Of a stretch of 13,418 nucleotides of DNA, positions 1-6,754 are shown piece by piece. Below the pieces are notes generated by a model, which was given only the letters and a program-made list of their open reading frames with translations, did not search any database and was not told the origin of the DNA. The position numbers and the translations under genes were made by a program. Origin of the DNA: an uncultured Clostridia bacterium (GTDB lineage Bacteria > Bacillota > Clostridia > TANB77 > CAG-508); assembly GCA_947625565.1 (NCBI GenBank), contig CANQOU010000025.1, positions 1 through 13,418 of the forward strand. The letters run 5' to 3'. Numbering within the stretch: the first letter of the stretch is position 1; the number at the start of each line of letters is the position of its first letter.

Positions 1-908
1 GCATTTGCAACATCACTTGCTTCTGCTCTTGTTGGTAATGGATTATATGTCATACTTTCTAACATTTGTGTTGCTGTTATTGCTGGCTTATTTGCTACAT
101 TTGATAATTTAATAAATTTCTTTTGCATAATTGGTGGTTCTGTAAAGTCTGTTTCTGTAGCCATATCTCCACGTGCAATCATTTGAGCATCTGCATTTTC
201 AACTATCTCTTCCATGTTTTGTAGGCCTTCTATATTTTCTACTTTCGTAACTATTTTTATATCTTTTCCACCATTTTCGTCTAATACTTTTCTTACTTGA
301 TCAATATCATCTTTATTTCTTGTAAATGACATTGCAACATAATCATAGTCATGTTCACATGCTGTTTTTAAGTCTTCTATATCTTTTTCTTTTAATGCTG
401 GCAAGCGTACTGCTGTTCCTGGTAAATTGATTGTTTTTCTACTTCCTAATCCATTTCCATGTACTACTGTACAAACAATATCTTTGTTTACTATCTCATC
501 AACTACCAATTCAATAGCACCATCGTCAATCAATATCTTTGCTCCTGGTTTTACATCCTTGTATAAATCTTTATATGTTACAGATACTTTATCTTTATCT
601 CCTACTATATCTTCATTTACAAGTGTAAATTTTTGTCCATCTTCTAGTTGTATTTTTTCATTTTTTCCTGTAACTAACATTCCTGTTCTAACTTCTGGTC
701 CTTGCATATCTAATAATAAAGCAATTGGCAAGTTAAGTTCTTTTCTTAATCTAATTACTTCTTCTGTTTTTTCAGCTTGTTCTTCCCAACTCCCATGTGA
801 ATAATTTATTCTACAAACATTTAATCCTTCTTTCATCAATTCTTCTAATCTGTGTTCACTTGCAGGTCCTATAGTTCCAACAATTTTTGTTTTTCTTAGT
901 TTTTTCAT
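1..908 (-). CDS. pyk: Pyruvate kinase, N-terminal 302 residues (C-terminus outside window)
   Basis: Cytoplasmic glycolytic enzyme that transfers phosphate from phosphoenolpyruvate to ADP, giving pyruvate and ATP. Seen in the translation: CRINYSHG (32-39), LDMQGPEVRTG (66-76), TKVEN with the expected catalytic Lys222 and metal ligand Glu224, MIARGD (243-248) with metal ligand Asp248, and TATQMLESM followed by PTRAEASDVAN at the window edge. These cover the first part of the barrel and the B domain; the rest of the barrel and the allosteric C domain are cut off. Glu72 in GPEVRTG is the residue found in K+-dependent enzymes (family knowledge). The loop after the metal ligand reads GDMATETD where most homologues have GDLGVEIP. 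The ATG at 908 follows AAAGGA at a 10-base spacing. The gene has its own promoter, so it need not rely on readthrough from the thioesterase gene. Confidence 0.96.
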   Translation of the reverse strand, partial: MKKLRKTKIVGTIGPASEHRLEELMKEGLNVCRINYSHGSWEEQAEKTEEVIRLRKELNLPIALLLDMQGPEVRTGMLVTGKNEKIQLEDGQKFTLVNEDIVGDKDKVSVTYKDLYKDVKPGAKILIDDGAIELVVDEIVNKDIVCTVVHGNGLGSRKTINLPGTAVRLPALKEKDIEDLKTACEHDYDYVAMSFTRNKDDIDQVRKVLDENGGKDIKIVTKVENIEGLQNMEEIVENADAQMIARGDMATETDFTEPPIMQKKFIKLSNVANKPAITATQMLESMTYNPLPTRAEASDVAN

Positions 909-928
909 ATTTCCCCATTCCTTTCTTT

Positions 929-953
929 TTTGAAATTTATTAAAAATTTCAAA
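929..953 (-). promoter_or_regulatory. Hairpin in the pyk 5' UTR
   Basis: A perfect 10-base inverted repeat, TTTGAAATTT and AAATTTCAAA, is separated by a five-base loop. It lies between the promoter -10 box and the pyk ribosome binding site. The stem is almost all A:T, so it is weak as a terminator and has no U-tract directly after it. It could stabilise the 5' end of the mRNA or be a protein-binding dyad. The repeat is seen directly; the role is inferred. Confidence 0.55.
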
Positions 954-962
954 CCGCAGTAT

Positions 963-991
963 ATTATATCAAATATATATCTATTTTTCAA
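963..991 (-). promoter_or_regulatory. Sigma-A type promoter of pyk
   Basis: On the minus strand, TTGAAA (986-991) is followed by a 17-base spacer and a perfect TATAAT (963-968). Transcription would start near 955-957, giving a leader of about 50 bases that includes the hairpin at 929-953. The promoter lies in the 99-base gap after the thioesterase stop codon, so pyk can be expressed independently of the upstream genes. Confidence 0.85.
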
Positions 992-1007
992 CACTTTATT
1001 ACATTTT

Positions 1008-1730
1008 TTATGATAATGTTATAATGGCATGCAAAATGTTTTTGTCATTACTATAAATAGAAATTGTATGCTTTCCATTGAAAAATATATATTGACATTT
1101 TACTATATCTCCAAGCTTTATTTCCTTCTTATACTGTATCTGAACTTCATTAAATGGTCTCATTTGATAGACATCTTCTGGTAATGCCTCATATGCTATA
1201 TCTAAGTAATATAAATTATGCATATGTCCATTTATATCAATATCTCTTCTTGTAATTTTATATTCTATTTCATTTGAATATGTATCTGGTAACTCAATTT
1301 TTTCTAATTGTCTATCTTGAAAAACACTATTATCTTCTAATTCATAATGTCCCATAATTTCATCTGTTAGTTTTGTTAATTTGTTAGTCTCTATATTTAA
1401 TAGAGCCCATTTTGAAGTTGCTATTGCTGAAAGTTCTCCCTTCTCATTATACATTTCAAAATCACGGTAAGTATGTATTCTGCTTAAATCTCTTCCCCAT
1501 GTTTTTACATGTATAGCTTGTCCATATTTAGGTCTTTTTATAACTTGTAATTTCCATCCCAATAAAATCCATGCTAGCTTTGTTGTTTGAATATCATTTG
1601 CTCCAAATCCTGCTAAATCAGAATGGTAGCCTCCTATATTTTCAAACATTTCTAGTATGGATTTATTTTTTATTAGGTTATTTTTTCCTATATCTTTTAC
1701 TCCTGATTTAAAATCACATTCAAATATCAT
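1008..1730 (-). CDS. Acyl-ACP thioesterase (FatA/FatB family)
   Basis: A 240-residue protein of the bacterial acyl-ACP thioesterase family, a tandem double hot-dog fold that releases free fatty acids from acyl carrier protein. The second hot-dog carries DINGHMHNLYYLD (165-177), which matches the Asp/Asn/His active-site region of plant and bacterial FatA/B enzymes. The first half contains the usual WxLxxWK-like helix (AWILLGWKLQV, 53-63) and a TWGRD strand. There is no signal peptide or membrane segment, so it acts in the cytosol. The ATG at 1730 has AGAAGG about 9 bases upstream. The start is 16 bases after the pgi stop, so the two are almost certainly co-transcribed. Likely roles are tuning chain length or free fatty acid supply; the substrate cannot be read from the sequence. 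Confidence 0.9.
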   Translation of the reverse strand: MIFECDFKSGVKDIGKNNLIKNKSILEMFENIGGYHSDLAGFGANDIQTTKLAWILLGWKLQVIKRPKYGQAIHVKTWGRDLSRIHTYRDFEMYNEKGELSAIATSKWALLNIETNKLTKLTDEIMGHYELEDNSVFQDRQLEKIELPDTYSNEIEYKITRRDIDINGHMHNLYYLDIAYEALPEDVYQMRPFNEVQIQYKKEIKLGDIVKCQYIFFNGKHTISIYSNDKNILHAIITLS

Positions 1731-1746
1731 TTTGTATTACCTTCTT

Positions 1747-3057
1747 TTAATATCCTGGTTTTTTTAATAAATGAAACATATTCTTTTTATATTCTTCTAC
1801 TCCTGGTTGATTAAATGGATTAACTTCAAGTATCATTCCTGATACTGCACAGGCTTTTTCAAAGAAATATATCAATTCTCCTATATTTTCTTCATCTAAT
1901 TTGTTCATTTCAATAATAATATTTGGTACATCTCCTGTACTATGAGCTTGAATTGTTCCCTCCATAGCTTTTTTATTAACATAGTCCATTGTTTTTCCAG
2001 CTAGATAGTTTAGTCCATCCAAATTATCGTCATCTGGATTTATTATAATATCATTTTGTGGAGTTTTTATTGATATAACAGTTTCAAATAGGTCTCTCCT
2101 TCCATCTTGAATATATTGACCCATAGAATGTAAATCTGTTGTAAAATCAACTCCTGCTGGGAAAAGTCCTTTCTTGTCTTTTCCTTCACTTTCTCCATAT
2201 AATTGTTTCCACCATTCAGTAAAATAGTGCATTTTAGGTTCATAATTAACCAATATCTCTACATTTTTCTTCAACTTTTTATGTATGATATTTCTAACAA
2301 CTGCATATTGATAACATTGATTATATTTAATATCTGGGTCATCAAATCTATCTTGTGCTGTTTTTGCACCTTTCAATAATTTATCTATATTTATTCCTGC
2401 TGTTGCAATTGGTAATAATCCTACTGCAGTTAAAACAGAATATCTACCACCTATATTATCTGGTACAACAAATTGTTCATATCCTTCATTTTCAGCTAAT
2501 GTTTTAAGAGCTCCTTTTTCTTTGTCTGTAGTTGCATAAATTCTACTACGAGCTTCATCTATTCCATATTTATTCTCTAAAATTTCTCTAAAAATTCTAA
2601 ATGCAATTGCTGGTTCTGTTGTAGTTCCAGATTTTGATATTACATTAACTGAAAAATCCTTGTTTCCTATATATTCAATCAAATCATTTAAATAGTTAGA
2701 GCTTAAATTATTTCCTACATATAGAATTTGTGGATATTTTCTTTGCTTTTCTGGTAAAAGATTATAAAAAGTATTTGTTAAACTTTCTATTACTGCTCTT
2801 GCTCCTAAATATGAGCCTCCTATTCCAATTACAACTAATATTTCTGATTCTTTTGCTATTTTTTTAGCTGCTTGTTTTATTCTTTTAAATTCATTCTTAT
2901 CATAATTTGTTGGTAAATCTAGCCATCCTACAAAGTCTTTGGGGTCATTTGCTCTGTCATTTAATTCTTCATGTATTTCTTTTACTTTTTTTGCATATTC
3001 TCCTATCATTTTTTTTGTAATATTTGCATGTTTGAAGTTTACTTTTATATTTGCCAT
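1747..3057 (-). CDS. pgi: Glucose-6-phosphate isomerase
   Basis: Interconverts glucose 6-phosphate and fructose 6-phosphate in the cytosol. The 436-residue length fits the short Bacillus/Clostridium type. Seen motifs, numbered from the chosen start: GIGGSYLGAR (78-87), SKSGTTTEP (141-149) for sugar-phosphate binding, DNIGGRYS (200-207, family signature), QLYGESEGK with the expected catalytic Glu289, and NPFNQPGVEEYKK (413-425, second signature with the active-site Lys). An ATG also occurs three codons upstream at 3066, but the Shine-Dalgarno AAAGGA abuts it directly, whereas the ATG at 3057 (protein starting MANIKVNF) has a 9-base spacing; 3057 is therefore preferred. It sits between uppP and the thioesterase gene with short gaps and no terminator. 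Confidence 0.96.
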   Translation of the reverse strand: MANIKVNFKHANITKKMIGEYAKKVKEIHEELNDRANDPKDFVGWLDLPTNYDKNEFKRIKQAAKKIAKESEILVVIGIGGSYLGARAVIESLTNTFYNLLPEKQRKYPQILYVGNNLSSNYLNDLIEYIGNKDFSVNVISKSGTTTEPAIAFRIFREILENKYGIDEARSRIYATTDKEKGALKTLAENEGYEQFVVPDNIGGRYSVLTAVGLLPIATAGINIDKLLKGAKTAQDRFDDPDIKYNQCYQYAVVRNIIHKKLKKNVEILVNYEPKMHYFTEWWKQLYGESEGKDKKGLFPAGVDFTTDLHSMGQYIQDGRRDLFETVISIKTPQNDIIINPDDDNLDGLNYLAGKTMDYVNKKAMEGTIQAHSTGDVPNIIIEMNKLDEENIGELIYFFEKACAVSGMILEVNPFNQPGVEEYKKNMFHLLKKPGY

Positions 3058-3066
3058 ATTCACCAT

Positions 3067-3072
3067 TCCTTT
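3067..3072 (-). promoter_or_regulatory. Ribosome binding site that fixes the pgi start
   Basis: AAAGGA on the minus strand is immediately next to the first in-frame ATG (3066), too close to use it, and 9 bases from the ATG at 3057. The pyk gene has almost the same arrangement (AAAGGAATG, then the true ATG about 10 bases downstream of the AAAGGA), which supports the downstream start. Confidence 0.7.
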
Positions 3073-3083
3073 CTTTTGTATAT

Positions 3084-3875
3084 TTATATTCTTGTTATGT
3101 ATAAACCAATAATTGCTAATCCTACAATTACTCTATATATCGCAAAAACTTTAAAGCTACCTTTTTGTAAATATTGTAGTAAGAATTTAATTACTAATAA
3201 GCCTACAACAAAGCTTGCAACTACTCCTACTACAAATGGTATATTGAATACAAAGTCTTTGAATTTATATAACGTTGCTCCTAAAACAATAGGTGCTGAT
3301 AGCATAAATGAATATTTTGCTGCTGATTCTCTTTCAACTCCCATAATTCTTCCTGTCGTCATTGTTACACCTGAACGTGAAACACCTGGTATAAATGCTA
3401 AAGCTTGTGATAGTCCTATTAAAAAAGTTTGTTTAAATGTCATTTCTTCATACTTTGTTTTTGTTGGTGCTTTTTTATCTACAATATATAAAATTATTCC
3501 CATAACAATAAGTGCTATTGCTATTAGCAATGGCATTTTTGCCAAGCTATCTCCTATAAAATGATCTAGTAAAAAGCCAATTGCCCCACCTGGTATTGTA
3601 GCTATTACAATATACCAAAACATTCTTCCTTCTACTGATTTTTCTTTTTTTACAACTTGTTTATACCCACCTTTTATTAAACTAATCCAATCTCTACAAA
3701 AAAAGATAGCAATTGCTAATAAAGTACCAAAGTGTAGAGCTACATCAAAGCTTTCTGGTATTTCCCAATTAAATATCCATGGTATTAGATTTAAATGTGC
3801 TGAGCTTGAAATTGGTAACAGTTCTGTTAGTCCTTGCACAATTCCTAATATGAGTGATTGCATTATTTCTATCAT
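3084..3875 (-). CDS. uppP: Undecaprenyl-diphosphatase (UppP/BacA)
   Basis: An integral membrane enzyme of 263 residues that dephosphorylates undecaprenyl pyrophosphate, recycling the lipid carrier for peptidoglycan and other wall polymers; loss or overexpression of the family affects bacitracin sensitivity. Seen motifs: QGLTELLPISSSAH (14-27), which is the (E/Q)xxxE motif with Gln14 and Glu18 plus the Ser/His segment, and PGVSRSGVT (163-171). The remainder is several hydrophobic helices (roughly 47-60, 86-104, 114-132, 190-204, 212-234, 244-260). The Gln at the first motif position is a known family variant. The ATG at 3875 follows GAAGGAAAG at a suitable distance. It lies 16 bases after the dpaA stop and 26 bases before the pgi start. 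Confidence 0.95.
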   Translation of the reverse strand: MIEIMQSLILGIVQGLTELLPISSSAHLNLIPWIFNWEIPESFDVALHFGTLLAIAIFFCRDWISLIKGGYKQVVKKEKSVEGRMFWYIVIATIPGGAIGFLLDHFIGDSLAKMPLLIAIALIVMGIILYIVDKKAPTKTKYEEMTFKQTFLIGLSQALAFIPGVSRSGVTMTTGRIMGVERESAAKYSFMLSAPIVLGATLYKFKDFVFNIPFVVGVVASFVVGLLVIKFLLQYLQKGSFKVFAIYRVIVGLAIIGLYITRI

Positions 3876-3891
3876 TTTACTTTCCTTCTTT

Positions 3892-4758
3892 CTAATTATC
3901 TAATATATTATATATTGTATCTTTAATGTATTTTGCTGTTGTAGTTGGTGCAACTTTTCCTGGTAATGCCAAAGCCCAAATATATCTTAAATCTTGACTT
4001 TCAATTTCTTTTGTATCAAATCCACCTGGCTTTGATGCTAAATCAATTAAAAGACATTCTTTATTTATATTTTTTATATGTTCTTTTGTTATAATGATTT
4101 GTGGGACTGTATTTATTATAATATCATATTGATCTATTATCCCTACAAGTTTGTTTATATTGATTGCATTATATCCATATGCCTCTATCCAACTAATATC
4201 TTCTTGTTTTCTAGCTGCACAAGTAACATTTGCATCAAGTAATTTAAATTTTTTAGCTGTCATTTTAGCTACTCTTCCAAACCCTAAAATAAGTATATTA
4301 CTTCCTTGTATATTTATATCTGTATTGGAAATAGCTACTTCAACTGCTCCTTCTGCTGTTGCAATTGTATTTAAAATTGTTAATTGTTCTTGTTTCATAA
4401 TGTCTATTATTTTAATATTTTGTTTTTGGGCTTTTTCTTGAATTTGAGAAGATATAGCTCCTGCTATTATTTTTTTGTTTTGCATAGTTTCAAATAGTTC
4501 TTCTATCTTTATTTGTGTTTCACTAAGTGGTGTATTTATATAAATTCCATCATGTGAAAAAGGAATTGGTGCAATTAGAATTTCTGCAGTTTGACTGATT
4601 TCTTGAAGTGTTTTACTTTTCATTATGTTTTCATTTTGTTCTAATTCTTGTGCTTTTTCTATGGCATAAGTATATACTAACTTTTTATCTTTTGCAAGTA
4701 ATTTTGCTAATTTTATCATGCGTAAATCACCACCAATAATTGCAAATTTAGTAATCAT
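3892..4758 (-). CDS. dpaA: Dipicolinate synthase subunit A
   Basis: DpaA (SpoVFA) works with the flavoprotein DpaB to make dipicolinic acid in the mother cell during sporulation; dipicolinate then fills the spore core as the calcium salt. The 288-residue product resembles Bacillus subtilis SpoVFA along its length: N-terminal IIGGDLRMIKLAKLL, a Rossmann-type ILGFGRVAKMTAKKF (157-171) after IQGS, then CAARKQEDISWIEAYGY, LIDLASKPGGFD and ALPGKVAPTTTAKYI near the end. An upstream ATG in the same frame (4806) has no ribosome binding site, while TGAGGT sits 7 bases before the ATG at 4758. It is the first gene after the terminator at 4817-4848 and leads a tight run with uppP, pgi and the thioesterase gene. 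No dpaB gene is adjacent, unlike in Bacillus. I found no clear sigma-A, sigma-E or sigma-K promoter in the short gap. Confidence 0.9.
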   Translation of the reverse strand: MITKFAIIGGDLRMIKLAKLLAKDKKLVYTYAIEKAQELEQNENIMKSKTLQEISQTAEILIAPIPFSHDGIYINTPLSETQIKIEELFETMQNKKIIAGAISSQIQEKAQKQNIKIIDIMKQEQLTILNTIATAEGAVEVAISNTDINIQGSNILILGFGRVAKMTAKKFKLLDANVTCAARKQEDISWIEAYGYNAININKLVGIIDQYDIIINTVPQIIITKEHIKNINKECLLIDLASKPGGFDTKEIESQDLRYIWALALPGKVAPTTTAKYIKDTIYNILDN

Positions 4759-4765
4759 TTTTCTA

Positions 4766-4771
4766 ACCTCA
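4766..4771 (-). promoter_or_regulatory. Ribosome binding site that fixes the dpaA start
   Basis: TGAGGT on the minus strand lies 7 bases before the ATG at 4758. The longer reading from 4806 would add 16 residues with no similarity to SpoVFA and has no recognisable ribosome binding site. Confidence 0.65.
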
Positions 4772-4816
4772 TTTCTTTTTTGTAATATATATGTTTTTGC
4801 GTACAATAATTAGAAC

Positions 4817-4848
4817 AAAAAAAATAGAAGCTACTGCTCCTATTTTTT
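4817..4848 (-). terminator. Rho-independent terminator after the TPR gene
   Basis: On the minus strand, AAAAAATAGGAGC and GCTTCTATTTTTT pair around an AGTA loop with one G:U pair, and the hairpin runs into eight T residues (4817-4824). The 5' arm begins inside the stop codon of the TPR gene. Because the A-tract on the other arm gives T residues on the plus strand too, the element could also work in the other direction, although no plus-strand gene approaches it. Confidence 0.85.
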
Positions 4849-6088
4849 AATATTCTCTATATTTTTCTTGCATATCATTTAATTGTATTTCTTCTTCATT
4901 TTTTTGCTTTTTGTCTTTATTTCTATTTAGCATTTCAATATCTGTATATCCTAGTTGTTTAGTAATTTCAAACATTTTTTCAAGATGTTCTTTAGCTTTG
5001 ATTCCTTTTTCACTAATTTTTTGTTCTTCTTCCTTTTCTTCTTGATTTTCTAAGTTAAATGGTATTGCTATTTTCGAAAGTATCGGAATAAACATTGGCT
5101 CATTCTTTATTTTAGGTACTATTTTTTTTGCATTTGCATCAATTGCTGTATTTGCATATTGAATTGCTGTATCTTTATTTCCCTTTATTAGCTCAATTTT
5201 TGCTAGTTCAAAATATGCATCTGGTGCTAGTTCTTCGTCTTCAATTACCTGCATAAAATATTTTTGTGCTTCTTCTATTTCTTTGTATATTAAAGCAATT
5301 TCTGCTAGTGAATATTTTGCATTATATAATAAATGGTTTATCTCTGCTGCTTTTTCATAACAAATTTTTGCATTTTCAAAATCATTTAACATTGTATATG
5401 CTATTCCTAGATTATAATATAAATCATAATTAGCTGGATTATGGCGCAATGCTTCTTGATAAATACTAGTTGCTTCTTTATACATTTCTTTTTGATATAA
5501 AATATCTCCTAGTAATAAGCTTGCTTCACAATAGTCTGGTTTTTTCTTCAATAAATTTGTCAACATTTCAGCTGCCTCGTCTTGCTTATCAAATCCATTT
5601 AATAATTGGGCAACTTTAAAATATGAATCATAGTCTCTTTTATGAATATCTATTGCTTGTACATATTCATCAATGGCTTTTCTCATGCCACCTTCACTTT
5701 CATATATTTCAGCTAATCTTTTGTGTCCTTGATAATTTTCTGGGTATTTAGTAACTAAATGTATCAATGCTTGTTTTGCTCTTTTATTATCTCCAAATTT
5801 TAGATATATGTTTGCTTTTGTAATATCGATAATTTCAGTGAATGGTATATTATATTTTTCAAGTATCATTATTGCAACAGGGATAAATATTCCTATGATA
5901 TATTTTATTATTATAAATATCCAGTTTATCTTTATCTTAAATATTACTTCAAAGAAGTTTAATATCAGTGCTACTGCTTGCAAAATTATAACAGTCACAT
6001 AGCTTGTATCATTGTTTTTAATGATATTATAGAAAAAATATGCAAATATACCCAGTGTTATCACTGCAAAGATAAGTTGTTCTATCAT
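4847..6088 (-). CDS. Membrane-anchored TPR protein
   Basis: A 413-residue protein with three hydrophobic segments at its N-terminus (about 3-22, 29-50 and 57-77), followed by about seven tetratricopeptide repeats between residues 85 and 321. Repeat hallmarks are visible, for example EASLLLGDILYQKEMYKEA (188-206) and YYNLGIAYTMLNDFENAKI (224-242). The last 70 residues are highly charged (EEKEEEQK, KDKKQKNEEE) and probably partly disordered. TPR arrays bind partner proteins, so a scaffold role at the membrane is likely, but the partner and process are unknown. The ATG at 6088 follows AAGGAAGGACC. The gene has a likely promoter of its own at 6125-6153 and ends in a strong terminator, so it is probably a single-gene unit, perhaps also read from the polA unit. 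Confidence 0.85.
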   Translation of the reverse strand: MIEQLIFAVITLGIFAYFFYNIIKNNDTSYVTVIILQAVALILNFFEVIFKIKINWIFIIIKYIIGIFIPVAIMILEKYNIPFTEIIDITKANIYLKFGDNKRAKQALIHLVTKYPENYQGHKRLAEIYESEGGMRKAIDEYVQAIDIHKRDYDSYFKVAQLLNGFDKQDEAAEMLTNLLKKKPDYCEASLLLGDILYQKEMYKEATSIYQEALRHNPANYDLYYNLGIAYTMLNDFENAKICYEKAAEINHLLYNAKYSLAEIALIYKEIEEAQKYFMQVIEDEELAPDAYFELAKIELIKGNKDTAIQYANTAIDANAKKIVPKIKNEPMFIPILSKIAIPFNLENQEEKEEEQKISEKGIKAKEHLEKMFEITKQLGYTDIEMLNRNKDKKQKNEEEIQLNDMQEKYREY

Positions 6089-6124
6089 AAAATGGTCCTT
6101 CCTTTTATTCTATTCTTTTATCTT

Positions 6125-6153
6125 ATTTTATTGCATTTTTTTTCATTTGTCTA
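6125..6153 (-). promoter_or_regulatory. Probable promoter of the TPR gene
   Basis: On the minus strand TAGACA (6148-6153), a 17-base spacer and TAAAAT (6125-6130) each match the sigma-A boxes in five of six positions. The site lies just after the transglycosylase stop codon and about 40 bases before the TPR start. In such AT-rich DNA chance matches are common, so this is moderate evidence. Confidence 0.5.
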
Positions 6154-6157
6154 GTAT

Positions 6158-6754
6158 TTAGTATAGATTTTGATAAATTTTATAATCTCTCAAAATTTTT
6201 CTAACGTATTGATTTGTTTCTTTGTATGGTACATTTTCTATGTCTGTACCATCTTTTTTTATTATTCCTTTTTCTATCCATGAATCTACTGTTCCAATTC
6301 CTGCATTATATGCTACTAGAGCTATTTCAATATATTTATATCTTTCCAATAATATTGAAATATATTTTGTTCCTAATTCAATATTAGTATCAACGTCTAA
6401 TAGCTTGTCACTAATATTTTCTGGCATTATTTTATTTTCTATCTTAGTTGCAACGTCTTGAGCTGTTTCCTCCATTAACTGCATTAAACCTTTAGCTCCT
6501 TTTTTAGATACAGCTTTAGGCTCAAAGTTACTTTCTGCTTTTATAATTGCATAAATTAGATTTTCATTTACCTGATATTGTTCTGCATATAATTTTACAA
6601 AGTTTTCGTATTTCTTTGGATATATCAGTTTCATTACTTTTGTCTTGATTTGTAATGGTCCTATCAGTAATATGTTAATAATTATTAGGACAATTACAAA
6701 TATATATGTGTATTTTTTAATTGTAATCTCTCCTTTTGTTTTATTTGCAGTCAT
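6158..6754 (-). CDS. Lytic murein transglycosylase, SLT domain, N-terminal membrane anchor
   Basis: Family 23 lysozyme-like transglycosylase that cleaves the MurNAc-GlcNAc bond of peptidoglycan outside the membrane. The SLT domain shows YAIIKAESNFEPKAVSKKG with the expected catalytic Glu, then AKGLMQLMEETAQ, and ALVAYNAG. In front is a short basic stretch and one hydrophobic segment (YTYIFVIVLIIINILL), giving an inner-membrane anchor or signal peptide. The ATG at 6754 lies inside the end of polA (overlap 14 bases) in another frame and has no good ribosome binding site; a longer reading starts at 6784. A strong AAAGGAGAG lies downstream of both, spaced for an ATT codon at 6721, which would give a 187-residue protein starting directly before KKYTYIF. 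The start is therefore uncertain; the domain assignment is secure. It is likely co-transcribed and translationally coupled with polA. Confidence 0.9.
   Translation of the reverse strand: MTANKTKGEITIKKYTYIFVIVLIIINILLIGPLQIKTKVMKLIYPKKYENFVKLYAEQYQVNENLIYAIIKAESNFEPKAVSKKGAKGLMQLMEETAQDVATKIENKIMPENISDKLLDVDTNIELGTKYISILLERYKYIEIALVAYNAGIGTVDSWIEKGIIKKDGTDIENVPYKETNQYVRKILRDYKIYQNLY
6728..6736 (-). promoter_or_regulatory. Strong Shine-Dalgarno site inside the annotated start of the transglycosylase gene
   Basis: AAAGGAGAG on the minus strand is the best ribosome binding site in the neighbourhood but has no ATG, GTG or TTG at the right distance in the transglycosylase frame. The codon 8 bases after AGGAG is ATT (6719-6721), a rare start codon known from infC. 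The site overlaps no other gene start. Confidence 0.6.

Noticed and set aside
427..804. Plus-strand open frame of 125 codons
   Set aside because: Lies fully antisense to pyk, whose translation matches the family throughout.
2971..3564. Long plus-strand open frame of 197 codons across pgi and uppP
   Set aside because: It is the reverse shadow of two well-supported minus-strand genes, has no ribosome binding site, and its translation is a low-complexity Ile/Tyr/Phe mix.
3834..3836. Gln in place of Glu at the first position of the UppP catalytic motif as a sign of inactivation
   Set aside because: The family motif is (E/Q)xxxE and Gln is a common natural variant; the second Glu, the Ser/His segment and PGVSRSGVT are intact.
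4759..4816. Sporulation sigma-E or sigma-K promoter before dpaA
   Set aside because: CATATATAT resembles the CATA-type -10 boxes but the remaining positions and a matching -35 box do not fit; AT-rich chance resemblance is likely.
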